This document shows, piece after piece, positions 14,168 through 27,246 of a stretch of 64,000 nt of DNA. The translations under genes and the position numbers were made by a program. Below the pieces are notes generated by a model that searched no databases, was not told where the DNA came from, and saw only the letters and a program-made list of their open reading frames with translations. Location: NCBI GenBank assembly GCA_022410635.1, contig JAJVDF010000209.1, positions 455,678 through 519,677 of the forward strand, read 5' to 3'. Origin of the DNA: Tretioscincus oriximinensis. Taxonomy: Eukaryota > Chordata > Lepidosauria > Squamata > Gymnophthalmidae. Position 1 is the first letter of the stretch. Each line of letters opens with the position of its first letter.

Positions 14168-14256
14168 CAAGGATTGGAACCCATAGCAGGAAGGGAGATC
14201 TCAGCAGGAGATCCACTGAGATCTCCCTCCCTGCCATGGACCCCAACCTTTGTTCC
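14168..14256. repeat. Inverted repeat (hairpin), probable foldback-element centre
   Basis: The inner stem is 14,186-14,204 against 14,216-14,234, 19 bp with one mismatch, around an 11-base loop. It contains 'gggagatctcag'. The pairing continues outward with mismatches to about 14,168 and 14,256. The purine-to-purine mismatches fit an old palindromic insertion. Confidence 0.65.
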
Positions 14257-14969
14257 TGCAGCAGATCAGAGTCTTCTCTCTTTCCCAAGAAGATTCCCAA
14301 TGATTAGACCTCCAGCTGTCCGGTTGGAGCTCCAATCAAGATACACACCAAAATCATCCCCGTCGCTACGCAATAACAAGGCAGCTATTTTAGAAAAAAT
14401 TTAAATACTTTGCTCTGCCCTTTTCCTGTTCTTGACTGAGTCTGCTTATTCTGGACCAGAAGATGCATTCACAGCAATCGTTGCAGCTTTAGGCGCTGTA
14501 GCTGCATCCGTATAATGAGAACTGAGCCTTTGCTGAGACATAGAGATTGCACATTGCCATCCTCATGGTCTGGCAACATGTTTTTCATTTGGGAAGCCCA
14601 CTCCTAAGCCGAGTAAGCACAGAAGTATAATAAAGGACTTTGAAGATATTTCCTCCCCTTTTGAAATTTTGCTACAGCCATCTCAAGGGACAGCTGGAAA
14701 TCCCCCCATCTAGTGTGGTTTAATGATGGACAAAAAATACCCGACATCTGTGGCCATTTCCTGCCTGGCATTAAACTGATTGGATACTTCAAAGATTTTG
14801 TGATTTTTACTTCACTGTTTCAAGAATTCTAAGGCCAGGAATGTGAAGCATTCCTCCCAGTCTGGCTGGTGAGCTAAGAGGATTCATCCATATAGATGGT
14901 CTTTTTATGGGTATCTGGATGCTGCTCAGTTTAATTATTTCAGATAATAAAAATAGTACAGATTTTTTT

Positions 14970-15245
14970 GCTTTCTTTTTAAAATTGTTTTTATTTCAAA
15001 ACATCAACAAGGCACGCTCCCCGTAATAAAAGCCCATAGGTATAGCAAAACTTTAAAGATTTACAAAAATACATTTAAAAAAACACTAACAATATAACTT
15101 AACACTAACATGTATAACTAGTACAGATGAACATATAGATACAAACGATAAATAAAAATAAGCAGCTCTAAGACAGAATAAACAAAACAAATCCACCAAA
15201 GCAAAATAAATAATCAACCACAGGACAATAACAACATTCTGAACT
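14970..15245 (-). mobile_element. Possible A-rich LINE 3' end, reversed
   Basis: A run of 'tttttatttcaaaacat' followed by long A/C/T-rich sequence with many 'aaca', 'aata' and 'acaaa' words resembles the reverse strand of L1-type 3' regions in squamates. There is no coding remnant to confirm it. Confidence 0.3.
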
Positions 15246-17819
15246 TCAATTCCAAGTGTGGGAAAACGGAAACCTGTAGTCTTTAGGATGGAAGGAATTC
15301 TGAGACTTCAGTTTCCCAGCTTTATTTACTTTTTCTATTTCAGAATCATTTGTTTTGTAAGTGTTGGACAAGGTCCAGAATGGAAATAGTAAAATACCAG
15401 TGAGGGGGTTTGTTTATTTGTCTGCGTCTGTACAGTAAATCTGGCTAGACATACAACAGGAAACAGAAGGTAGTGTGGATGGCTTTCACTGAGTTTAAAT
15501 TCACAAATTTCTCTAGGGCATCCAACTCTTTGAAAAGTTTTACCCCTTCTGTTTTAAAACACATCATTACACAGTATGCTAAAACAAGAAGGAAAGAATC
15601 AGGAAGGGGCAATTAGGAATGAACAATAAATCGGCAAATAAGTCTATTTGGGTCCAGAGTGGCCCAGTAAGCAAAGGAACATTCTGGGAATTCCCCTGGA
15701 AGAAGTGAACTATAACTAGCGAAATGTTATTTGGATTTTCTCTGGTCTGAATCCACTTTCTCAGCTCCAGATCCATTTATTTTGCTGGTGAGGCTACTTT
15801 AGATTATATTTGGGAATCATACTTCTTTGGAAAGGGGAAAGGGAGGGCAGGAAAATTGCCACTGGTCAGCCGTCAGCTGTTGGGGTTCCCAATGTGTGAG
15901 TGTGAAAAAGAAAGACCAAAGATGCCCCCTGGGATCTGCCCCAAAGGCTGATATTAAAGCAACTCTGATTTTGCAGAAGTTCAACCTTGGAAATGAAGCG
16001 CTGATTGCCATTTGCCAGCTGCAGTGGCATGACAGATATTCAAAAAGCATGCCAGAGCTAACTTTGGAAGAGAAGAAACTTCTGCAATTATAGTATGGAA
16101 TATAGGACACCCAGCCAATGCTATTATGTTCCATCTATACTAGACAGAAAACTCATGTCACCTACCTTTCTCCTGTTAGTCTCCAAGGGCTATACTTGGA
16201 CTGTACTAAACATAGTATTCTGACCTAGAGAAGCTAGATCCAAATCACTTATGAATCTGATTTATTAAATCCATAAGGATACTAGTGGGTGAAAATCTGA
16301 ATCATGGAAGTGTATAGAAGATGTTCACCTCCATGTCCCTTAATAATACAAGGAACCCATTTTGATGGTGCACAATGTGATTGTCATGCTGCTTTAATTC
16401 CTTTTAATTCAGTTTTAGTTACACCCCCCAACACACACACACATAGTTGCTTTTGTAAAGTTTTCTTGGGAGGGAACCATATTTAGATTTTTTTTCTTTT
16501 TAAGAAGTCTGGTGGGAGGTCCTAGTGTTTTAGTATACAGTAGTATCTTTCCTTTTCAAGTGTAGTTTCAGTTTTAGGTGCTTGCAGAGCTGGAGACAGC
16601 ATTCTTCTCCAACAACAACTCCAAGAAAGCAAGTCACAGAGGTATTAGAAGCTCCAAGTTGAGAGGAAAAGGGATTTCTACAGCAAGAGAGAAAGTATTA
16701 AACAGCTAGTTTTGGGAGGAGTCAGGTTTCAAAACCTTTTTTGTATTTCACTGAACCTTTTATTTTTAANTGTTTGCTTACGAGAGTTTCACTTTCTCTC
16801 TGTGCCAAGATAAACAGCACCTAAGCTTAAAGTCAGTTTGGGGGACAGAACAGTGATGATATATACCACTGTAGTACTCTTTCATTATCTAGACCTGAGG
16901 AGTAGGTATGGATGTCACCTTCCTTGTTCAACTGCCGCAAATTAACAACACTTCTGGGTTAGCCACACTCTAAGTATAATTCCAGTAATGAAGGCAAAGC
17001 TTTGTTAACATGAATTAAGATATTTAAAAGTATAATATTTTATTGTTTTGTAGCCACTTTAACTCTTTATGGTTTCAGCTCTTNTATGCGGCACCATTAT
17101 TTCGGCTACAAAGTACACTCTGGATATGGAATGACTTAAACTTAATTTTTAATACCCAGGGAACGGTGTGCTTATTTTCACAGGAATCCCCACGCCCTAA
17201 TTATCCTACAGTGTAAAGGCTAAACCAGCCCGCTGCTGTACTTCTTATCCTATCTCTCCCAAAATCACCAACTAGCCAATAGCAACTTTATCTCATCCTA
17301 TCTCACACCAACTGCAACTATCAAAACTCCGTCTCTTTTCCTTTTTAACTTGAGGCTAGGCTCTATCCACATGGACTGCTTCAGGTATACTCATCAGGTT
17401 CCATATTGTTTTGTCACTTACATTCAGTTTCATAGGGGCAGTTATAATCGTAGGTGCACCAACATGAAAAGGCTTGATCCTGCCTCTGGGAGAGAGGTGT
17501 GGGGGACATCTGTATATCCTTTGCCTTTACAGTCTTTTGAATTGACACCACAGCTCAAACCTGTCAGCTTTAAATATGAAAGATCTCNGTCGTGCCAGTA
17601 GATCTTGGAAGTGAGTTTTTCCTAACAGACATTGCTCTTATTTCCATGTGTGTCTGCAGAGTGGTGGCAAAAGTGTCTCTGGGTACTGAACACCTTCTAA
17701 AATGATAGTATTATTTCACACTGAGGGAGGGTGTTACAAAGAAGGCTTAAAGATGCTCTAGCACCTTTTTCAAAAAGCTCAATTATGGTGGGTACTTCTC
17801 TGCTTTTGGGTACTGTGGT

Positions 17820-17895
17820 TAATTCTGTTTTTATTGTTAACTGCCCTGAGACCTTCAAGTATAGGGCGATATAGAAATGCAAACAAAAAAATATT
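17820..17895 (+). mobile_element. L2-like LINE or SINE tail
   Basis: Contains 'ttattgttaactgccctgag' followed by 'accttcaagtatagggcgat' and an A-rich end. The same tail occurs in the same sense at 20,400 and 33,190, and reversed at 20,720, 28,590, 59,375 and 60,520. Confidence 0.6.
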
Positions 17896-18061
17896 TGTAC
17901 ACAACACCACTGAAGCTTGCTTAGGGTGCCCTCTAAAGTAGGTATGGTTGTTCCCTTATTCATATTTCTTTTATGCCTCTTGTATATATAATCCAAAATT
18001 CAAGATGGTGAAATGGTTGTAATTTTCATNTTTATGTTATTATAATGACCTCTGTGCTCAC

Positions 18062-18992
18062 ATAGGCTGTGTTCACATGACAAGCTAAAAATGGGAATAA
18101 AGCTATATTCNGGAATATACAATGACGTGTCTGTGCACATGTGTACTTGAATTCTCNTGATATGCAGCCGGCTCCGCCACGTTGCTTCGGCTGTGCCCTC
18201 TTTCCAGCCAGCCCTCCGCCTGCTTTCGGGGGCTGCTGCCTGGAGATNGGTTCAGTGAAGTGACAAGCAGGANATCGTCACTGTCAAATGGTTTGGCTGA
18301 GGCACAGAGGAGGAAGTGGGGAGGGTGACAGGACGTTTCAATTCTACTCGTCGCTTCGCTTCGCTGATCTCCAGGCAGCAACCCCCGAAAGCAGGTGGAG
18401 GGCTGGCTGGAAGGACGGCACAGTCGAAGCAACGTAGCGGAGACGGCTGCGTGTCATAAGCCTTTTCCTAAGCCCAGACTGCCCTCCGCTTGCTTCCGGA
18501 GAGCTGTTGCTTGGAATTCGGCTCGGCGACGTGACAAGCAGCATTGAGACATCCTATCAAGCGCCCCACTTCCTCCTCCTTTCCTCAACTGAATCATTTG
18601 ACAGCGACAATGTCCTGCTCNTTGCTTTGCTAAGCCAATCTCCAGGCAGCAGCCCCCAAAAGCAGGCAGAGGGCTGGGCTTAGGAAAAGGTGGGCAGATT
18701 TCCCTGCTGATGCAAGGAGGCAGCACNTCCCTGTCATCTCTCCACACCCGTCTCTCGCACTAATGTGTTCACACGGGAGAGGAAGGGGGTTGGTTACGGG
18801 ATGACAGAGGTTGGCTGCAAGATGTTGGAGGTTCTCAGCAATGATGTCTGAATATCCCAGGAATAGTTTATTCTGGGATAAATGGCATTTATTGCGGGAT
18901 GACTGCTGAAACACGCTTAACACATGTACCAGAACCTCCCTCATCTCGCACCGATTGAGGAATAAAATAGTTGTGTGAACGCCCCTGTAGAT
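18062..18992. mobile_element. Composite foldback DNA element with two hairpins
   Basis: The outer ends carry a degenerate inverted motif: 'gtgttcaca' near 18,070 and 'tgtgtgaac' near 18,978. Inside, four related GC-rich arms containing 'cctggagat' or its complement lie at about 18,163-18,250, 18,362-18,452, 18,459-18,525 and 18,632-18,692. They form two adjacent stem-loops. Local GC and CpG content is far above the flanks. The end motif and a possible 3-bp TAG flank suggest a Harbinger-like MITE, but no transposase is present. Confidence 0.6.
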
Positions 18993-20399
18993 AGTAGAGA
19001 AAGAAATCTGATGGCCAGAGCGCAAAGTGGAATTGTTCTCAACAGCACTTTTCCTGACATTTCTATGGCGAGGAATTTATAATTACCAATGTTGCGCTGT
19101 TATTACATCCTACATGCAGACATGATTGTTAAAATTATAGCATCCTTGCAATTTTTACAATTTAAGTAAGAAGTGGCTGGCATGGTCTTTTTAGAAACCT
19201 CCAACAAAATAATTTTAGGGCCTAGCAACTTCCTTGCAGTGCCAGCAGCTTTCAAACCACAAGGATTCAGAGGTCAAAGCATGCTTTTATTTATTTCATG
19301 CTGTACTTTGAATGGCTTAATCACTACATGGTTCTTGTTCTGTTGTTGCTAGTTACAGGGCCGACTCCTTCTGACTACGTGGACATATCTGTACAGTTGT
19401 CTTGGCAGATGCCAGAGTGGTTTGGCATTACCTTCTCCCAGGAAGACGTCAGGGTTTGAACCAGTGCTCCTCTTGTTTTCTAGGCAGATACCGTAACACT
19501 TAGTTATAGCCACAGCCTCCATATGGTTGTTATGTAGAATTTATCTTCTTGTTGCTTGTCTGGTAGTCCAAGTGACTGTAAAACTTACACAATCACTGCA
19601 TATTTGTATTACAACTGCAAGCAACCCACAGCACTGGGAGGATTTGAGTCTTCTAGACAAGATTATGTGATAAAATCTTTATTAACTATTTCTTAAAGAT
19701 TTTAAGTGATAAGAAAGATAGTATAAATTGAGAACTAGCACAAATGTGAGTCATACTTTTAAACCTGAATGCATATATGTATGTGCATTCAAGTCAGGCA
19801 CAAAAATAGAAGAAAAAATGCAAAAGAAAAAAAACACCCTTCTGTTAAATACCCAGAAGTCTTATGGCAGGTTATATTCCATAAAGTAGAATCAGGACTC
19901 ACACTGTGCCTTAGTTCTGCTTCAGGGATATGAGTCCTTTTGAGAGTGTGGGATAAAGAGTTCTGGGAGTAACTACCATATATGGTATCGAATCATTTGG
20001 AATCATGTATACTGCTTGCACAACTTGTTTTTTTAATAGAGATCTGTCTGCTGTAGAGTGATGATGGAGGAGTGAGAAGAAGCCATTGGTTCAATGAATT
20101 TTACTGTAATGCAAGAATCTAGTGTTGAAAATTCAAAACTTACATCTGGATCCCAAATATATGAAGGAACGCCTCCTCCCATACAAATCTGCCTCCTCCC
20201 AAATAAATCTTCCGGTGAAGCCTTCTTGATGGTCCTACAGCCTTCATTCCCAAAGTAGCTTGGACATGTTGGGGTGCATGTGGTAGCCCCAGGTTGGTAC
20301 ATCAGTTACCTACACTGTACATGTTAAGATGTCTGGTGAAGTCACATCTGTTCACCTTGCCTTTAGTTGAGATAATAATATCCTATCCCGATGCAGGCA
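18993..20399. other. Mostly unrecognised intergenic sequence
   Basis: No gene seen. The part 19,355-19,500 ('gatgccagagtggtttggca', then 'ccttctcccaggaag' and 'gtttgaaccagtg') resembles a squamate interspersed repeat, possibly a SINE or RTE-derived piece, but I cannot name the family. Confidence 0.4.
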
Positions 20400-20515
20400 C
20401 TGGCCCTGTTTTGCATTCTGTTTTAGCTGTTTATATAATTATTTTAGTGTGACCCACCCTGTGATCTTTAGATATAGGGTACAACATAAAGTAGAACATA
20501 AATAAATCATACTAT
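20400..20515 (+). mobile_element. L2-like tail
   Basis: Shows 'gtgacccaccctgtgatctt' then 'tagatatagggtacaacata' and a TAAATAAAT end, a diverged version of the tail at 17,820-17,895. Confidence 0.5.
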
Positions 20516-20717
20516 ACATTTTTGAATTTACAGGAGCAGTGGGCAGCAAGTGATGATGCAGGCCATGGATGATTGTATGTCCACTGCCCACGGCTTGGCT
20601 TGGCTTCTTCTTCCTCAATGGCAGGGAGCTATGTGAGAGTTGAGGAGAGGGAAGGGAGAGAGTCAGGGAGTGACAGTCAGTAGGGGTGGTTTGTGTGTGT
20701 GTGGTTTTGGAAAGCAG

Positions 20718-20900
20718 GAGGCATTTATTTGTTTATTTATTTACATTTATACCCCACCCCATACCCAAAGGTCTCAGGGTCGCAACAATAAAAGTGCAAA
20801 ATCTACATTTTAAAATCGTAACAATCAGTGGAGGGAAAAATAGCATTTCTTCAACCAAAGGCCTGGCATTTGGGAACAGAGGGTTTGTGGGGCTGGGTTG
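20718..20900 (-). mobile_element. L2-like repeat, reverse orientation
   Basis: TTTA repeats are followed by 'acatttataccccacccc' and 'cccaaaggtctcagggtcgc', then 'aacaataaaagtgcaaaatc'. This order matches 28,590-28,760 and 59,375-59,520, so all three are copies of one repeat about 180 bp long. Confidence 0.6.
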
Positions 20901-23150
20901 GGGGCAGTAAGATTAGGTGTGTGTGGGCTTCCAGATTTTGCTACCTCAAATGAATTCCTTTATGTGATGGCTGCTTACTTTTAGAAGCTGAACAGTTGAC
21001 AAACATTAGATTCCTGTATCTGAAACTTCATTCTGTGTGGATTGGACACCAAAGGTTGACACCAACAGGATCAATGTAAAGAGAAACTGGTTGTTTCTCA
21101 CAATATCCTACATAAAGAAATACCTGAAACCATTAATTTAATCCATAGATATGGCTGTTATACCAAGGTACCAAAAACCTTGAGACTGAACATCTTACCG
21201 CAGAGACATATATTTATTTTTCCTTTAAAGGGTTCCTTTGAAGTCTCTAACATTTTAGATCACATAAAGCCAAACAATAATTTCTCTTTTTTTCCCCTTC
21301 AAAATTGTTGCTCTTATAAAATTAGAACTATAACACAAGCCTATTTNTTAAAAGTCATTAAGCCCGTACAGGAGAAGACATCTGAAAATAATAGTGACTT
21401 TACAGCATATAGACTATCTCTGCCTACAACATTCTAGTATAAATTTACACTGGTGAACTATTTTTTACAGATTGGTCTCATGACAAGTTAGTGTTGGGTA
21501 CATGACAGCCCCACGTGGCTGGGTGTCAGTTTTGGCACCCACATCACTGGAGGAATTCAGCCCAGAGGACCAGAATTATATAACTTGTGTAAATCAATCC
21601 CATCATCCTAGAAACAAGGGAAAGCCAACGTAACTGATTTTAAGGTCACAACTACCTACTGAAAACACTGCAGAATTACTAGCATGCTCCCTTTCTACTG
21701 ACTTGCTATATTTTAGGGTTTCTCTTAGTTTAACGCACCTCAAGATCTCTTGATAAATGCTGGAAAATAAATACTAGAAAAAAGCAATACAGCAATTTCT
21801 ATCTGATGACAAAATTCTCTATTTTATGGCTTCTTCTGAAGGAAAGAGAGATTGTTAAAATTAAAGAGCTTGTTAGAATACTCTTAGAAAAACTATGATA
21901 TATATTAAAGTTTTTTTCACAATTAAGTACAAAGAATGGTCTCTAGGCACCATTCCTGTCCATTGGCTGGGGGGAATATTTCCTACTTTTCACACGTCCC
22001 CATTTCTATATTCCTGATTTTAGACACGGGCAGGAAGTGTGAAAGGTGTTTTCTATAGCCTTTTCATTCTACATGTCTGGCTGCCCCTCCCTCTGTGATT
22101 GGGTGAAAATATGTCATATGATAGGTAGAAGACTGATTATTTTTAGCATTTAAATTAAAGTGAGGAACTGTAGCAAAAGGGACACTGAGAGATTTTTTTA
22201 GTTTTTTCATTGGCTGTGCTACCAATAATTTCTGTGTGAGATTTTATTGTAGGCTTTGGGATTGTTAAAGCCATGGACCTTCTAGAAGAAAAAGGTAGGC
22301 AGCATGAATTTTACACAGGCTCAGACTATGTAGGCCTGTTAGTCTCTAAGGAACCAAGAGGTCCTTTGCTAGATATTCTGCATCCAAGTAACTAATATGG
22401 TTACTTCATTGGAATCTACAACTTGTAGGAGCTTAATTTTCTGTAGTTCAACACCAGGGCAAAGCTGAATAGCAAAGGTTTAGTTCCAAGTGGAATCTAC
22501 TCATGCATACAGACATCAATTTTTTTCCTTTCCTAACAAATGTATTTAAATGACATGAAATTTGATCTTTAATCAAAGAATAAAGTAGCTCAACATTTCC
22601 CCTATGGAGTAATTATGTCCAAAATTGGGTTGATTGAGAGTCTGCAAATTACTGTGAAGTCCTGGCTGTGCCATTAATAGATTTAACAGAATAATCATTA
22701 AGAAAATGATTTGTTCTATTTCTGGCTAAAATAAAGGATAGCCAAAATTGTTTGACCTGTCAGTTGACTTGTTTCAGTACTTCTTGTGTGTTGAAAACCT
22801 ATTGCTTCAAAACCGAGATGATAATGCAAATGTTGCATTCCAGTTTTAGTTTTTTGGTTTGGCCACCAGCGCCGAAATGTAAGGAAAGCAACTTTTTAAA
22901 GTCCCTGCTCATTCCTGCTTTTTGCAGTTTCTACTGGAATCTAGGGAAATTGTACTGTTTTCTGGCTGCTTTACAAGAGTGAATGCTCTAGACAGAATGG
23001 ATGATGCTGTATATGGTGCTTGAAAAGATGAAGTGTGATCCTACATATACCAATCCGTGTGGAGTAAAAAACGGTGATGGGACTTCTAGGTCGGCTCATT
23101 GGACAAAAGAACTGTCAGTCAACTACTTCTGAGAGAACCCATCCACCACC
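20901..23150. other. Unrecognised intergenic sequence
   Basis: No gene seen. Near 22,334 a short 'ctgttagtctctaagg' matches the family that forms the palindrome at 31,921-32,104, and is probably a decayed piece of it. Confidence 0.45.
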
Positions 23151-23189
23151 ATGGATCACTGGAACAAGCATGGTGATAGACCCATACAG

Positions 23190-23600
23190 TGGCAAAAGGT
23201 GGCAGGAAGCTGGGAGAGGGAAAGAAGAATAGAGGGTGGTGGTGGCAAAGGCGGTGGGAGCCTTGGGGAGGCAAGAGGAGTAAAAGTGGTGGCAAAGGTN
23301 GTGGGAGGCTGGGAGGGTGGTGAGAGGAATACAGGAGAGTGGCAAAATTAGCGGCAGGCTGGGATCCAGGGAAGGGAGAATAGGGAAGCTGCAGGAGGTT
23401 GTAAGTTGTTCACAGGGATGGAGGAGTTGAGGCAATGAGAGGAGGGAGTCGGTGGGGGAATGGATAGAGGCAAGGGTGGAGTGAGTGCAGGGATAGATAG
23501 GGCAAGTGGAGGAAGTGGTCAGAGGAATAGGTGGGACAAGGAGGGAAGGGAGTGGGTGGAGGTGTTGATGGGGGCAAGTGGGAGGAGGGGCTAGAGCCTG
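23190..23600. repeat. Purine-rich degenerate minisatellite
   Basis: The + strand is built from variants of 'gtggtggcaaaggtggtggg' and 'agaggaatacagga', almost all A and G, and runs for roughly 400 bp. It ends in 'ggggctagagcctgttacat'. A second purine-rich array at 42,655-42,885 ends in a similar way. Long purine tracts of this kind can form triplex or quadruplex DNA. Confidence 0.65.
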
Positions 23601-23609
23601 TTACATTAT

Positions 23610-26160
23610 TATATAGCAGTGGATATTCCTCTAGCTTCTATATAAAATCACAATAGGAGTGCAATTTACAAGAGTGCATTCTATAAGTTATAAAAGGCAT
23701 CACTTTTATTGGAACCATCTCTAGGATACTTTTTCACTTATGATTAGGGTCATAGGTATATTTAAACCATTGCTTCCGTAAAAGGTGTTACTACGTTTGT
23801 ACTTTCAACAACACCATTATAGCACGTGTCAGTGTTGATTCTGGTATGGTAGTTGTAAAAGAACTCTATGATGGTAAGATGGTACTGTATGGGTGACTGA
23901 CAGGAATTATCTCAATAGAATTGAATGACTGTCAGTGGTTGCAGGATAGAATAATGTTAATTCATGGTGAGTTCACAAAGAAAAGGCAGCAATACGTTAC
24001 TCCCAGCCTCCTTCCAAAATTAAAGTGATGTTTTTCTTTTGAATTAACCACATGGGAACTAGATGAGAAGGATTTCCTAATCATCAGCAAGACATCTCTT
24101 ACCATCTCAAGCATAAAAGGCATGTGCAAGTCCTATATAGCACTATAAAAAGGAATAGAACTTAAAAAGGGAACAATCTTGATGCATCCCATGGCATATC
24201 AGGCACTGTAGCATTCAGAAAAGTGTAACTATCTGAAAGCAAGTGGTTTTCTTTGTACTTTTTAGTTGTGGGTAAACAAATGTTTTTGAATACTTTTGAA
24301 AGTTGTATTTGGAAACTTGGGGCCCTGTTTCGTTCTAGGGAGCAGTCTAAGGAACCTGCTGCCACCATATCATCCTGGGGCAGAGCATGCCCTGTTAGGG
24401 CTTGTGTTATTCTGAAATCACAAGCAGGCAATAGGCCCTTAGCTTACTTCCTGGAATGGAATAAAGCCTAGTGTGGAAAGAGCCATAAGCTATTTATTCC
24501 CTTCCTGTTAAAAGAGCCATACAACAGACAGCATCATTCCTATCTCTCACTATATATTTCCTGGAGACATAATAGTCCCCAAAGGTTCTGCGATTGGACA
24601 ATATTTGGACAAATCCTGGGGCCAGCAACAGGAACAGGAAAGGAACGAGGAGGAGGAACATGAAGGGGAGAATAAACCAAGGGAAAAGGGACATGAAAGG
24701 GGTGGGGAATAAGGCCCCCTCCCTGTTGCATTAAACTTAGACAACAGGCTTAATCTACTAGTTGTTTCAGTGGGTGCTTTCAGATGGAATATATGGGCAT
24801 TCTGTTCCCTATTACTCCTATTCTGATGATGTTGTGGTGATCCATTTTATAGCCTATCTCTTCCCCATCATGTACTCTTTTTAAAAACATTTTCATAAAT
24901 GGCTTTAAAAAGATGCGGGCCAACCGCCATACATTTCCCACTAAAATGTTACTCTGTTATGAGAAGGGATGGATATGAGTTAGTGTCTGTCATAGTAAAA
25001 GAGAACCCCAACTGAATTCTACTATGATATATTCATCTAATTCAGATACGTGGACTGTTAATGTGAGTAGGCCAAGACATCTATGTGCTTTCTCGGTTTT
25101 GCGATCTATTGATTGATGATAAGTGAAATGCAAAGTGTAGAGTTCCAATATGAAAAGAAGGATAGGAGCAAAGTAAGGGAAAATTTGGGGCAGTGTCTGA
25201 AAATAGTCTTGTGGCTTTTCTCTCCGTGTCTTGGGAAAGCAGAAGAGTTGGAGCTGTTTGTTTACACTCAAATGTTCTAAGCTCTCTGCAAACACAGTAG
25301 ACACAGTAGGACACTGAAATCTGCCTTCTAGTCAAAACATTGGCTGTTTAGATGGGTGGAAACTATTATTTGAGAGTCCAAACTTCAAGCCATAAAATTT
25401 GTATATTCATTTAACGAGAAAATAGTATAGAAAAGGATGGCAAAAACCATTTTTGAACTTCTAAAGTAATTATTCAAATAAATTAATTATATTAAAATAT
25501 ATTTAATTAAGGAATTACATTGAAATATATTTAAAATAAGCAAAATATGTGAAAGTACTCATTGCCTTCCACACCTTACATTTTTCATAAAACATCCTCT
25601 GTTAAGGGTGTTGACCAGGACAGATGGAACATACTGATTTTGTTTGTTGAAACAACAGGCTAGAATGTGTTTCTGCCACATGGCTACTTGCTTTGTGCAT
25701 CATCAGTTCAGCTGAGGAACCTCGGACAAAGGTGTCCTACAAAGAGTTGACTGGGTTGCTTTGGGGGCAGCTTCACATCATGGTATTCAATGAGAAACCC
25801 GTGTGATATGTCACATGGATCTTCTTTTTGATTTCCTTGCCTCAGTGGGTCTGTCCGACCAAGCATGGTAGGTGGGAAAAATCATCATGAATATATTGAA
25901 ATAAAAAGGCTGATATGTTTGTATATCTATTTTCTTAGACAAACTGGAGAGCACTGATCATTTGAGAGCTAGTTTCTGTGAGATGGAGGGTGGGAAAGCC
26001 AGAAACTCACGTTTTGGAGAGTGGTATTTCTTGAGTGAAATTCAGGTGAAGCAGAAGTCTGTGTACAGCCAACTCATTGTGGTTGAAACCCAAACAAAAT
26101 GGAACAAAATGAGTCATAGGATTTGCTTTTGTGTGTTGTGCATACAGTAGTTTTGCAGCT
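23610..26160. other. Unrecognised intergenic sequence
   Basis: No gene seen. 25,380-25,560 is very AT-rich (runs of 'aatta' and 'atattaa'). Confidence 0.45.
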
Positions 26161-26164
26161 TTAA

Positions 26165-26445
26165 TGGAAAAGAGAAGAAGAATCTTGTTTTTATACCCTG
26201 CCTTTCTCACCAAAGGGTCTCTGAGCAACTTACAAAGTTAATTTTTGCTCGAAGGCTTACATTTATTCTATTAATGGTGGTACTCATTTATCTAATTGAG
26301 ATTGCAAATCCACTCTTTTTAGAATAACTTTGTTGACTAGAGCTGAAGGCCAGTAGAGGGCGCTTGCCTCTCTCCACATCCGACACAGGGCCTTGAATCT
26401 CGATTTTTCAGTGAAAGACCAGCTCTTAGCGACTTCAAAGGGGAA
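26165..26445 (-). mobile_element. Sauria-type SINE, reverse orientation, near full length
   Basis: The reversed tail ('aagaatcttgtttttatacc', then 'ctgcctttctcacc') is at 26,170-26,225. The reversed tRNA-like head ('gccagtagagggcgcttgcc', 'gacacagggccttgaatct') is at 26,345-26,440. Head and tail match the + strand copies at 5,041 and 54,673. Confidence 0.75.
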
Positions 26446-26763
26446 TGCTCACCAAGTGCGACTTATAGTGCCTGTAGCATCTGGATCAAAAATAACTTTT
26501 TAGCACTCATTAAAGTTGCAAAATTCCAGATCCCCCCTTTTTATGGTAGCCTTGTTCATGCCCTGTTTGCCTTCCATTTGTCACTGGTAGGCATTGTGAA
26601 AACAGGTTCCTAGACTAGATGGGTATATGGTTCATTTCAATAGTGCATTTATTAGGATACCTTTGCATTGGTCAGAATGCCAGACAAACAAGCTTGCTAG
26701 AAGCCCTCCCTTCCACTGGTGAACCTGTGCAGAATTACCCTGACATTCTTCTCCCAAGAATAT

Positions 26764-27246
26764 GCTAAAAAGGGCAACATGAAGAATCAAGGGCCTGGAG
26801 CACCTCTCTTACGAAATCAGGCTGCAACATCTGGATCTTTTCAGCCTTGAAAGATGGCGTTTAAGAGGTGATCTGATTGAAGTGTTTAAAATCATGCATA
26901 TGGTGGATAATGTGAATAGAGAAAAAGTATTTGCTCTATCACCCAACACTAGGACCAAGGGGCATTCCAGAGGGTCATTGGTCTGCAGGATTTACTTCCA
27001 ACAGAGGTGGTGGTAGCTATCAGTCTGGATAGCTGTAAGACAGGATTGGACAAATTTATTGACACAAAGGGTATAAATTGCTACCTCCAAAAGGAGCAAC
27101 AGTCAGGATTCCTGAAATGCCATCTGCAGGGCATCGAGAACAGGTGAAAATGCTTGAGACTGTCCTAATGAGATTGCTGTCCCACTGTATGAAACAGAAG
27201 TTGGGCTCTGACCAAATTCACCAAAGCTTCTCTTATGTTCTTATGG
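26764..27246 (+). pseudogene. CR1 LINE 3' part with decayed ORF2 end
   Basis: Begins in the C-terminal coding part of CR1 ORF2 ('aaaagggcaacatgaagaat', 'cttacgaaatcaggctgcaa') and runs through the 3' untranslated end to 'ttcttatgttctta'. The reading frame is broken. The same segment is at 50,411-50,970, where the protein is easier to read. Confidence 0.85.

Larger units (their letters stand above)
12181..17819. other. Mostly unrecognised intergenic sequence
   Basis: No gene seen apart from the hairpin at 14,168-14,256 and the A-rich stretch near 15,000, listed separately. A short CA run lies at 16,431-16,442. Confidence 0.5.
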
